DNA of 64,000 nt from Buxus sempervirens (Eukaryota; Streptophyta; Magnoliopsida; Buxales; Buxaceae): assembly GCA_947561395.2 (NCBI GenBank), contig OX387182.1, positions 56,877,283 to 56,941,282 of the forward strand, given 5' to 3'. The notes under the pieces were generated by a model. That model did not search any database. It was not told the origin of the DNA and was given only the letters and a program-made list of their open reading frames with translations. Made by a program: the position numbers and the translations under genes. Positions 44,444 through 56,900 of this stretch are shown here, one piece after another. Positions within the stretch are counted from its first letter, which is position 1; every line of letters starts with the position of its first letter.

Positions 44444-47400
44444 ACACATATCTTTTAGTCTGAAATAATCTTCTTTTACACTTGCGAAGCTTCTCTTATT
44501 TCAAAGCCCAGTACATATTTTTTTTCTTTGTTATGACGTCCCCCATATACCAAGCTTATCATAAAACTAAAGCAAAATCCTCCAAAACTTCCATTTTTTT
44601 TTTTTTTGAATCATACTACAAGTTTCTTCACTTTAAACAAAGATATCTACAATGTAATGTGATATAAATTGTAGACGCCAGACCACAGAAGATAACTAAT
44701 AACTGCTATTGCAATTTTGTAAAAGCCAAAATTCAATTAATTGAATTTACGGGAACATGTTAAAAAATAGTCTTTCAAGTTAATCCTACGGTCGAAAATT
44801 GATATCCCTGAAGGTCCCACGCAAATCATTCTTAGGGTTCACACGTGAGCCTATATATAAGGCTATTAGATATGGCCATGAATTAGAATTATTTTTTGTG
44901 AAAATCAGTATCGTAGAGATTTCAAGAACCCTAGCGCAAAAGTGAGCGTGGATTCTTCCTGTACATATCACTCCAGAAGATAAAACACCTGGGCTGCTTT
45001 ATTCCGTACAAATCACAGAAACTTTCAATCTTTAAGTCTGAAATAATCTTCTTTTACACCTGTGAAGCATCTCTTATTTCAAAGCCCAATACATATTTTC
45101 TTCTTTGTTAAGCAGTCCCTATATACCAAGCTTATCATAGAAGTAAAGCAAAATCCTCCGAAACTTCCCTTTTTTTTTAACTAATGATACAAGTTTTTTC
45201 GCTTCAAACTAAGATATCTACAATGTAACATGATATAAATTGTAGAGGCCAGACCACAGAAGATAACTAATAACTGCTGTTATAATATTATTGTGTTATC
45301 AAATGGATGGGTTGATGAAATTCAACTCATCTCTACCTTTGGCAACCCATCATCCATGGTGGGATCTCAATAAACTCCAAAAGCATAAAGAGGAGAGGAA
45401 GGGAAATTATAAATCATCGTTATAAGCCAATTCCCACCAAATTTGGGTTGGCGAAGAAAGGGGAATTTATACACATAAAAATATTAAAGAGTTCAGGACT
45501 CTTTTAGATAGCTTTATGTGAGTAAAACTCTCCATTTTTTTTCCTCCCACGTTGGGCATTTAAATGCTCGACCTAACACAGGACTGTTACATCAAACCTA
45601 TCTTGGCTGGGTCAATTGGATTGGATCAACCCATTTGGAGACAGAATCCTACTCTACCTAAACTTGAAAAGAAAATTTTTTTATATTTATGTTTAATAGA
45701 AAAATCCATTTTTCATTTAAGAGATTTATCTAGCTTCTCAACAGAGGCAAGGCACCAATGGTCCTTGAAGAAAATGAATTATTGAGTTACCAACATGGCA
45801 TTGGATTTAACTTAATTATAATAATGATTAAGAACTTCTCATCCAATTGAATCATATGTTTTCTTTTCACATAAACTAAGGATATGGAAAGAAGAGTAGT
45901 TATAAACCCTATAGACCATCCCTACAGGAGTGCGAAGTGAAGGGCCCAGTTGGTAACATAAAAAAATTTAAAATATAATTGGAGGAGAAAAGCAGAAAAA
46001 TAAACAAATATAGCATCAGTTTGATTCTTCATCGCCCTAATAAATAGAAGAGAATAGAATTTGTTTCATCTTCTTTAGAAACAAAATATTGATAAGATAT
46101 AAATATGATAAAGAAGAACAGCATGAACTTGGAGAAACACGCATTGGAGGACTCGTTCATTCCCTACAATTCAGTTTTTCTGTCTGAAAAATATCTACAT
46201 TGGCACCAAACAAGAGAAAAACAGATTTGATATTTTTCACAGACCAAGTCACAGCTCGCATGACAGAAAGGCTTAAGACATATAAACAGAAATAGATCCT
46301 AAATCAACCATTGAGATGGTCAGTAAAAATATAGAAGACCACAACCCTGATGCTATCATCATCAGTTATATCAAATTAGAGAGCAGAAATGAGCCACAAT
46401 AGGAAGATAATTCATGTGCCGCCTCCCTTTCAAAATTAGGAAGTAATAATTACTATGATGTTGCTAAAATTATTGACTTAGTTGAATTAATTGCCTTGTA
46501 ATTGTAAATTTTGTATATTTATAGCCATAATTATGGGCTTGAAAAAAAAAGGTTGAAAATATAACAAAGCAAAATCCTTTATACCGACTAGTTGGGATCG
46601 AAAACATGAATCTTATTCCTATCTTAATGTTTCAAAAAACTATAATTTGAGTGTCAAAATCCCTATTAACTAACCCCATCTAAGTAAATTTTTGAACTCC
46701 ATAACCTTATTCGATCATCATTCATGATTGACTGAATTGAAATTCCACAACCTTTCACCCTTCGTCATAATAGGGACACAGTAAAAGTTATGTTTTAATT
46801 TGCTCTTAAATCCTGTTATGGGATAATGCAAATTTTTGTTGTTCCCCTTGTGATCGACTTATAAGAAAAGGCTCATACCACATATTCAGTATGCGATGAT
46901 ATCTACAATGTAAAGAGGCTGAAATTAAAAATATATATCTGTGTTCTCATTTATCCCCACAATAGCAGAAAAAAGTCAAGAAACAAAATTGTTCCCTCAC
47001 TCCATGTATTATATAATAAAATTCCATTTATCTATCTCTAATCAGATATTTCAATAAATTTTTTTCTTCAGAAATTTTCTGATTTGATCTTTATTCACAA
47101 GCAATCAATCTTCGAGTGAAGGACCTTATTATGCTCCATGATACAACTTAACTGTGAGAGTAACAAATGCTAGACATTCTTTACATGAAAAAACATACAT
47201 GTGGTAAAACATACATGCACTTACCACAGGTCATAACTCTGGAACTGATGTATCAAAGCCCAACTGCTCCATGCCACCTTATATAAATATAGAGTTTTAT
47301 TCCTGTGACCTGTTTCATGACGGTATCTTTAACTTGACACATTAGTACCAGAAATAGGAAAGAAGGAACATCATGCATGAAACTACAAAGGATGAAGACC

Positions 47401-47840
47401 CACCCAACAAATTTTAGAAGTTTTTCTATGGATATTTTTTGCATCTCTTTTTTGTGTTTGGATAGCTGGAGAGTCATAAGACAGGCTGCATCGTCACACA
47501 AGAAATAAGACTTTCCCCACTTGACCCCTCCGTATTTCACAACCTTCACTCCCATTTTCTTCCACTTTTCTTTTACAACCAAATGATCTAATGAAAAGTA
47601 ACTTCCCAAAACCCAAATGGATCCTCAGTTATAATCTAAAGGAGAAGAAAGTGGGCAGAGATGTTCATGAAGTAGCAGACATTTTTTATTTTTCTGAAAG
47701 AATGCTATAGGAAATTTTAGTACGGAGCAGTCAATAAAGTTCAACATAACTCCTTCATAGCCAAATAAACTTCTGATAAGTAATTGTCGAACTTGAATTG
47801 CAGAGGGGGAGCAATAAAAAGGCCAAAATCTTGGTTGAAA
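44444..47840. repeat. Array unit 2: AT-rich spacer downstream of DUF247
   Basis: Counterpart of 28254-31487, beginning directly after the empty target site (TATCACCATCACACATATC). It carries the same internal duplication (about 44455 and 45038). It holds about 85 bp near 47447-47530 that unit 1 lacks, making a minus-strand open frame (47253-47609) of 118 codons containing KWKKMGVKVVKYGG and SYFLCDDAACLMTL. That frame looks protein-like but is unrecognised and broken in unit 1. Confidence 0.6.
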
Positions 47841-47996
47841 TCATGCCGAAGAAACTAGTGGCTGTGTGGAGCTTGGCTCTAGAGAAGTGAAGTTCACAGG
47901 CCGCAAACAAGGAGGGAAATAAGCATTGATTGCATTTTCCGGGTTCATTTCCAGCAGTTCATCCTTCTCATCTTGTTCATCATTTTCCACTGCATT
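47841..47996 (-). CDS. CSC1-like gene, last exon
   Basis: After acceptor TGTGCTCAG, 51 codons (NAVENDEQDEKDELLEMNP...QPLVSSA) and TGA. It forms the acidic cytosolic tail, comparable to AVEIDEEDEKNGEME... of At3g54510 as I recall it. Copies of this exon alone are at 31488-31643 and 1380-1415. Confidence 0.82.
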   Translation of the reverse strand, partial: NAVENDEQDEKDELLEMNPENAINAYFPPCLRPVNFTSLEPSSTQPLVSSA

Positions 47997-50900
47997 CTGA
48001 GCACAAACAGCATACAATAACACCAGTTTAAGAAAAATTGTAGGATATCTAAAGCCCATCAATAAGTTTACTAGATTGGAGTACTCATCCCAAAAAAAAA
48101 AAGCATTACCATATTCTATCTTGTGTGACCAATAATGCATTTGTACATATTACAGGTGTAACAACAAGTTACTTTCCATTACAAGAGGCAGTCAAGTGCT
48201 CATTCGTTATCCACTGGGTTATAAGTCAAACCGCGAACCCATTAGCAAATCAAAATATAATAATAAGACTTTTATGTGGATTAGGATTAGGGTTTCTCAA
48301 ATTAAAAGTTTTTTTTTCCTAAATATCCTTGGGCCCAAACATCAACATCTCTTTCAAATTTTTGCCCCTTTTTTTTGGGTAATTATACGATACCTAATTG
48401 CATTAGTTCTTCAAATACCACTTGATTTAGGACTTATTAATCAAGTAATAGTACTAAAACAACCTATTATTCTCATAATGGGCTGCACACCTGGCTTTTT
48501 AGATCTAACCTAGGTCTAACATAAGTCCAATTGAATTTTTCTTAAGCCCAAGAAGGTTAATTATTTAATCAATTATACTAATTAGGAAAAGACAAAATTA
48601 ACCCTAGGTTATTTCTAGGTCATTACAAAATGTCAGTTCATTTTGTATTTCCTCTTGGTTTATGAAGATCAAACAAAATTTTTTAGTATTTCATTTCTAG
48701 CAAGCATGCAGCATCTCCTCTAGTTGGCTTGGTTTCAGTCCACAAACTGGAGGTTATTGAGAGAGGTTAGCAAAATTCATAAGACCAAGCAAAATAAGAG
48801 TTTTAGTGAACTCTTCACCCATAGTTGAATGTTTGAAATATGAACCAAGTCAGTCCTCTCTTTCTCAACTGCCTCCTTCAGAATTATCCAGCCACATATT
48901 TGAGGGCTTATCTTAATAGTTTTGCATACAAAGAGTCAAACAGATAACATGGAGCAGTTATATTTCAATGATTTGTCAAGAAAAATACCTTGATTTCTAA
49001 AAAGGATAAATTGAGGGGAAAAAAATATGCTAAATTTTAATGCCCTATTATTTTCCATACACGTACACAAACCTTGCCTTCTACTTTCATGACTTGACTA
49101 AAAAAATGCGAAAGTTTAATCATAATGCAATCAGGGACAAGGTGTTGTTTCTATCCATAATCCCTTAAATTAGATCAAAATTAGGAAAAAAGATAAATAG
49201 AGACAATTGGTGGCGAAATACCACATATCGATATTTATGATTTCAATAGCATAACGTGGCATGCCAGCAAATTTCACCATTTCGAATAAGGGGCATTAAT
49301 TAGGGTCAAAATGTTTATATCATGAAATTCCCTCATGCCACCAAAATTTCAATAGCGTAAGGGAATTTTGCATGTGGTCCCGAATCACCATTTAAAGTAC
49401 AATTTCAAGGGAAATGTCACCTCATTTCGTCAACATTTCCTCCATTCTTCTTCTCCATTTCTTTAGCTAAGAAAAAACCCTCAAGATCCTTTTTTCCACC
49501 CCCAACAACTTAGAAAACACTCATTTATGAGTATTTCGTGAATGTTCTTATATACATTTGTTGAAGATTTAGAGCCCCTCAAGAACAGAAATCATCTGCA
49601 CCCAATTTATCGTGCACCCGTGCACCAACCATTTGCAATTGGTGCATCCCACTTAAAAAAATCCTCTCTCTCTTGAAATGATTGAACGCACCAATCAAAA
49701 TGAATGGGTGCATGGGCGTATGAGAAATTGGGTGCATATGATACATGCTCGCGTCTCAGAAGCTCACACTTGAGGTAAATAGAGATTTTTGGTTTTGTGT
49801 AGTTATTTGACTTATATTTTTATCTTTCTTTTGTGTCACTTTGATTTATGCATATTTCTTTTAGGTGGTGTATTATACTATCATTTAAACCATCTAAAAG
49901 TTTTATTTAAAAGATTTCAACAAAATTTCCTCACAATTCCAGCATACCAGCAAAATTTTCTATCATGCCAGCAAAGTTTGGCAAAATCAAAATGTAAAAC
50001 CTTACTGTATATTAACAAAGTCAAGGTGCAGTTTTTCACTTGGCAACAATAGCTATAGGTAGAAGAAAAAAGAGCCTTAGGAAACTAGTTCCTTGTGTTC
50101 TTTCAAAACGACCTTATAAGAAAAGGGTGCAAAAGAAGAAAACTTCCGAACTGGACTAACAAAACCTCATGGCCATATATAAAGCAAACTAAACCTATTT
50201 GCTTACCATGCAAAAGTTGAAAGAAACAACTGCATATTTAAAATCAGTTAGGCCGCCTTAAGAGCGTAACAGCAAGACAAAGCCCAGGATACTAAAGGGC
50301 ATTTTGCTCATCTTTAGCATGGGTTTGAGAAAAAAGAATTCAGCAAATAGAGGCACCTCGAAAGTTTGCAACTGGCAGTACTTGGCACACAAAAATGAGA
50401 ACATTAAAGATACAAACTGCATAGGTGACAGGCTTTCGGCAAGTGAAAGGTGATGAAGAGTGATGGACGATGGCTAATCAAGGAAAGAAAGCTGGATATG
50501 GTGGCATCATTAGGAACCACGACAGCACCTAGTTATGTGCTTTTGTAATCAAGCAGCAAGCAGAAGATATCTAGTTGATTGATTTTGTGATGGCACTCAA
50601 ACTTAAGTAGATAAAGGGCATGCAAAGTAGTTTTGCTCATAGTGAATCAACTCCAAACTCCTTGCGACTTGAGCACTGTCATGTGCTGTATCATGGGGAA
50701 AGCCAAGTTTCTGGGAAAGCATAATATTAAGGGGCTGACACAGATAGATAATGACAGTTTCAGCGTTTTATGTAGCATTCCCCATTGTGATGAATACAAA
50801 TAAAGATTTCCATGATCAACAGCATGACTTACATGTATATGCAATGAATCGCTTTTCTAACTCGAAGTTAATTCTCATGCTTTGTCAAAATATTGAGTGT

Positions 50901-53900
50901 GCTGGTTTATACAGGATATGTATCATGCCAAATGTAAAATCAAATAAAACTATCAAACACAGGATCTTGAATGGAAATCCTGAAGCAAAATCTGGAACAA
51001 TTAAGTTCTTTTTTTTCTTCTGATGAATAATGAAGTATTAAAGTTAAAATAGAATGTACAAAAGTGGTGTGAGACTGCTGAGCAACCCCATCCCCAAACT
51101 GCTACCACACCAACTACCTCATGACCAGCCTTCAATACAAGGCAAGCTATATGCATGGACTCCCCATAATTGAGTGCCCTCCCCCCACTATCTTGAACAG
51201 TTAAGTAGCAACCATATTCCTGAACCATCCATCATTGTCCACCAAGGAAAAACAATGAACAATAAAATGCTAACATATTGACAAAAGGAAAAAAAAAATT
51301 GTTAGAGACATGTGAAGGGATCAGAGAGCACACAGTAAGGTAATATAAGCAAAGAAAAGCCCCAAGTAGAATTAATTTTCCTTTTCAGATTGCAACACAC
51401 ATTGCATCTAGATTCCTCTTAACTAAAATCTCCATAGAACTAACCACCTCACAATTGCATGCAAAAATGTACTCTAGTCTCTAGGTTGACAACCTCAATT
51501 CTAAAATTGAAACCTTAGATTTTTCCAAGAAGAACAAGCATCATTCAGGCTAGAAATGATTTCATAGAAAGACATAGAATAAAAACGTCCATGTGATTTC
51601 ACAGACATATCATCCAGGCTTTTAATGCATAAAATATATTTACAACTTCCAAATCAAAATCATTTTATGAAAAATAATAATCAAATATGTACTTTGAATG
51701 AAGGCTCGTCATATTGCTGCTGAGGGGCATGCCACCTTTTAAGCTTGGGGATATATCGCCAGCGTGCCTCTCATGTTGTTGACCTGTGCAGCATTTCCCC
51801 TCCTTGCTGCAATATATAGCTACATGTCACTGATATATTACATGTAGAGGAAAAGGGGAGAAATTTTATCATGCCACCAGGGGCCTTTTGTGGGGAAAAA
51901 TTTCCCACCTGCTGACAATATTTTAAACCATGCTTTTAACAATATAAGCTTAGTTCTTTTCTCTCGAGAAGCAGCCACATCTATTTCCAATTCCTATCTA
52001 ATGTTACATAAAACAACAAGTAGCACACGCATTAAGAGTTCCTTATTAATAATATCAATTATGTAGTACTGCAAATACCTGGATGGGGAATCGGTAAAAT
52101 GTTGGAAGAAATCGCATCTTGCAATACTCATTAAATAATAATGAAACCAAAAGGAGTGGTATTGTGGAAATTGATGCTGCTGGATTTGATTTTAGTCCAA
52201 ATAGACCAATCATAGTGATTTGCATGAGAACAATAGCCATAAAAATGTAATGATGAATGTATGGCCAATACTGCCCACATGTCTCATAAGCAATTTCATA
52301 CACATCTTGAATCTGAAAATATTATGGATTGTAAACTTGAATCAGTCATTGCATCACCTAATAAACAAGACAACTAAAAAATGAAAGAGAATGTGTTCTT
52401 TAAAATCAAAAAAATAAATGGACACGTTTCTTTGGCTAAAAACTGTGAAGAAGTTTGATTTACATCTTTAATATGCAGATAGCAATTGCATCCCTGAATA
52501 TAAACATATAAATATGAACAACAACATCAGTGATAACTTCAGTGCAAACCCTTGAATAAATAAGAAATGGTACTATAATGTTTATGGTGATTTACTAAAT
52601 GAAGATCAAGAAATAAATCAGTTCAAGCAATATGGAACTTTTCATTCAGAATAGGTAATTATTTACCAAATGGTTCAATATTCTGAGGCACCTGTTATAA
52701 GATGTTATCAGTCTAATAAACACAAAAACTCAACCTTGAGATTTTAACTTGGATCAGATACAATATTAGTTTACTGAGTGTTGGCATCCAATTTTCACAC
52801 TCTTTAACTCCTTGCAGAAATGATTGCACCTTAATCTAAAGATTCTAAACCATAAAAGCCTAAGTTCCTAACAGTCCCTATATCAATGAAATGATGAAAT
52901 TCCCCTATGTTAACCTCTATGTGTGTGTGTGTGTGTGTAAGGACTTGACACTTAGATCAAATTATATGATGTCTAACATGAGAAAATAAAAAGTAAAAAG
53001 TTGTATGCTTTGTTTATTCAGGTGTAACACTTCCAAATATTGTTTTTGAACATATTCATTTCTATAAATAGACATCAAATTTCAGGCCTGTTAAGCGCAA
53101 AAAAATAAATTACGATTAGGTAAACCCAAGAAATTCATTCAATTTAGTTGACTACCCACAAAAGGAACCACCTTAGGGATCAAGAACTAGTTATTAGGCT
53201 AACTTATTGAGAGGGTTTGGTGACCATCCAATAGCAATCTCCTTCAACCAACTTTGGGACTGTAACACTTATGGTCTTTACCCTTTTCTTTTTCCTTCTG
53301 AAACTCCTAAAAGGACATTCCCTGGTATATTTTATTTAACCTAAAACTTTGGAAAATCATATTAAAATGGTTCAAAAAATCATATCGAGCTATTTTGGAG
53401 TGTGGCTCTATTTTTAGTGTGTTCAAATGGAGAGGGACTTGAGGAGTGAGGGGCCCCATGAGTGTGGGAAGTGGAAGGGTATATTGGGAATTTTCTCCAA
53501 TGTACTAGGCTAGAGTTGTAACTGGGGATTGGAGATATAAGTTGTAACAATATTGTTATTCAATATAGTAGAAATCTTCTTCTCTCTTGTGGATATAGGC
53601 ACAATGCTAAACCACATAAAATTTTTGTGCAATGTTCACTGATCTTTCTTTTACTTCTTCATTGTTATCACATATTTAAGTATTCAACAATTTTATTGGT
53701 TAATCCAAAAATGGACATGTATCAAATAAAGATGGAAACTTTATAAAAAAAAACATAAATACAGTGGATACAAATGAAAAGTGGTGGATATTTCAAACAA
53801 AACGTATTTAGATTCAGCGATAAGCTAATGAGAATGTTGGTAAGAGAACTGAAGTGGCAACCAAGCCAGCCTAACAAAGGCACTGAAAGAATGAGTACTC

Positions 53901-56900
53901 ATCAAGAACCTAGAAGAGGTGAGCCTAAAGCTCGAATAGGAATAATATAGAGAAAGACTGATATTGTTGATGATGAAGAATTCAAGAGGATGACGAGAAG
54001 ACCGATTGGGAGGCTTAGTAGTGTTGCTAAAAATATAGATTATGATAAGGATGATGATGGAGATGATGGTGGGGAGTGTGGGGACCATCAAGATGAAAAT
54101 GAAGATGATGATGATGATGATAAAAATAATGACAATTATGATGATTGTATGAGTGGTGGCGGTGGCAGTCGTAGTGGTGGTGGGGCTTACTACAATGGGG
54201 GAGGCAACAGTCCACCACATTCACAGGGTGTCAGAAATGAAGACGAACCTAGAGGAGGCCTTTATTTTATTGAAGAACCACTCTTTCATCATGCAACTCA
54301 AGAGTCGAGAAGGTATATGACAGACGCATAGTGACTTCCAACAGCCACTTCTATATGTTTTGGATGCAATTACTGAGGGTGTCAACATGATTCATGCTGA
54401 TATTTCAGAATTGCTGCATATACTTGAAGGTGTAGGATATAGTCAGAGAGATTCGCATTCATCACCTTCATCATGTAGGTGCTCTTATAATTGAGAGGGT
54501 TCATATTGGAGGCACACAACTAGATCTTCTTACCAAGTTATTTCATCATCGTATGCTCCTACTGCTTACCAATTTCATGCTAGGCTTTCATTAGTACAAT
54601 ATGAACAGTTTGTGAGAGATTATGAAACCTGGAACCAACATTATATCTATTAGGCTGCATATTATCAACATATCCAAAATCTTCAAAATATTCCTCTGAA
54701 TGCTTATCAAAATCATCTTGGTGGAAGTGAAAGTGAATTTGATCATGCCTGTAACTCTGTGGAAAAAAAATAGTGAAAGTGCAGTTTTTGTATAAGGTAT
54801 GTGCTTTTATTTGCTTTTTCAATAGGTTACTTTTCAATACTTATGTTTCATGTTTTATCACTTATATTATTCCTGCAGGTAACTAACACATTTAAGTGCA
54901 TTTATGTTCATTTTACAACCAAGGTTCACATATTAGAGCTTGTTATTACATCTAATGAAGCTTTTCTTTGAGTTTCTATATGCATACATGTATGTCAGTG
55001 TCTTTTTTTTTTTAATATTTATTTGTATAACTACATGGATGCATGATGTCAAATACATATCAATTTCTTTTTTTTTTTAGCTTATTTAGGAATTTAAGTA
55101 AGTTTTATTAAGTTTCCATGAGTTTCCAACATTTCCATTACTTTTTTACAGTGTTTCCACACATATTGATACATTTCTGTTTTTTGAATGATCAAAACTC
55201 CACCCCAATATGATGTTTTAAACCATGTTTACAAGGTATTGCTTAGGAAGCACTGTAGCAATAAGAAGAAAGAAAGAAATGAAAAAGGAACAAATAGTGC
55301 TTATATCTTCTTTGATCCTAACTCTTTACGTCTGCATGAATACATTTACATAAGAATCACCTTAAAAATAATTACATGACATCTAGTAATAACAACAATA
55401 ATATAAATGCTCCTCTCAACATGAAAATGTACTAATGCACACATACAATTGATACAGGAAAGAGAAGAAATTTAACCTGATTGATATACACCACATAGCC
55501 GAGGAAAAAGTAGCCAATAAGGAAAGGAAGCAGCAATGGCGCAATGTCCGCGTATACCATTCCAATTAATATTGGGAGGCAGATGGAAGGAATAACTCTA
55601 TAGTATGGAAGTGAATAAAGATAAGGTTTATGCTTTTCCCCTCGACCAAACAAGTGCTCTTTCACAAAAATCCAAAATTAGTAGACCGGGCAGAAGAATC
55701 TCTATTGAAAATCCTGACAGCCCAATCGTCAAAATATATGTTATAAAGAAATCTGCCTGAAAAAATGACACAACAGCAGTAAGATTTCTAATGTCATCTT
55801 CTAAAAAATGATATGGGAAAAAGCAATGCATTAGTTCTAACTTTTGCAACTATGTTCCAATTTCATACATGTCTTCTTATGAATAAATTCATGCCTTATT
55901 CAAATATCAATGGGCTAATAATTCCTGATCCACCTGCTCACAACCAAGTTGATCATTTTTAAGTTAAATATTCACTTGCAGCAGTTTACATTTGTTCTTA
56001 GCAATGCCTTTTTGAAATGCTATAAGAAGGGAGAAGTAAATTATATCGGAAAAGAATGTACAGAAAGCAAAGTATCAGTGAAAATGCCAAGAGAAAAAGA
56101 GGCAAAGGTGCTTACTTGAGCAGCCACAGAAAATGCAAGATGACTAGGAAAGCCTGTGGGATGACTGAAATATTCTCCAATTTGATGAAGTAAAGACCCT
56201 GATAGCAAGCTCAAAAAGAAGACATTTCCCACCAGAAAATAGAATACCATATTGCACGCTTTTATCTCCTGCTTGCTCCTTGAAATAAAACCTGATAGTT
56301 TAGCCATTAACAGCATTGCATCGGGAACGATGTATATAAATGCATTAAGAATGACACTTGGAAGATACCCTGTCACAATAGAACTTAGTGCTGGTCTGCA
56401 GGAAAATTAAGATGTCAGACAAACTAAGGTAACCTTGCCTGTCTGTAATCTTGAAGCCATCAAATAAATTATATATGATTCAGATCAAATCACTCATGTA
56501 ATTTTAGACACAGGACAAAATTCAAAACCTTTAAAGAATAAATTATGCATTCGAACTATGTAAAGTTCTCTCTTGTGTAGTTGTTAACAACAACTTCTTG
56601 TCCCATCTTCGAGATTAGAAGAGAATTGGACATGAACAGTAGAATTAGTAAGAACAAAACAAAGCATCTTGCAGTTTACGCTTTTGAACCTTTTACTTCC
56701 CAAAAATAACGAGCAAATATGAATTTTAGTTGGCAGCAAACACTTATGTCTATAAAATGGAGTTTTTATGTCTAGCTGATTGAAAATTTCAATTAACGAG
56801 AGTGCAAGAACCACCATTTATGGCATTTATCACCAGCTTCGAAAGCCAAATGTTAAGGCCAGTGATTTAAATTTTAAAATGCTCACAGCATCTGATTAAA

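Larger units (their letters stand above)
52313..55476. other. CSC1-like intron with transposon debris
   Basis: The intron is 3.16 kb. It holds a TG repeat (52920-52939), a hAT-like element with a nested copia LTR (53370-about 54660) and otherwise AT-rich sequence without a gene. Confidence 0.7.

Noticed and set aside
53825-54224. Minus-strand frame rich in I, T and H
   Set aside because: It is the complement of the GAT-repeat acidic frame; composition explains it.
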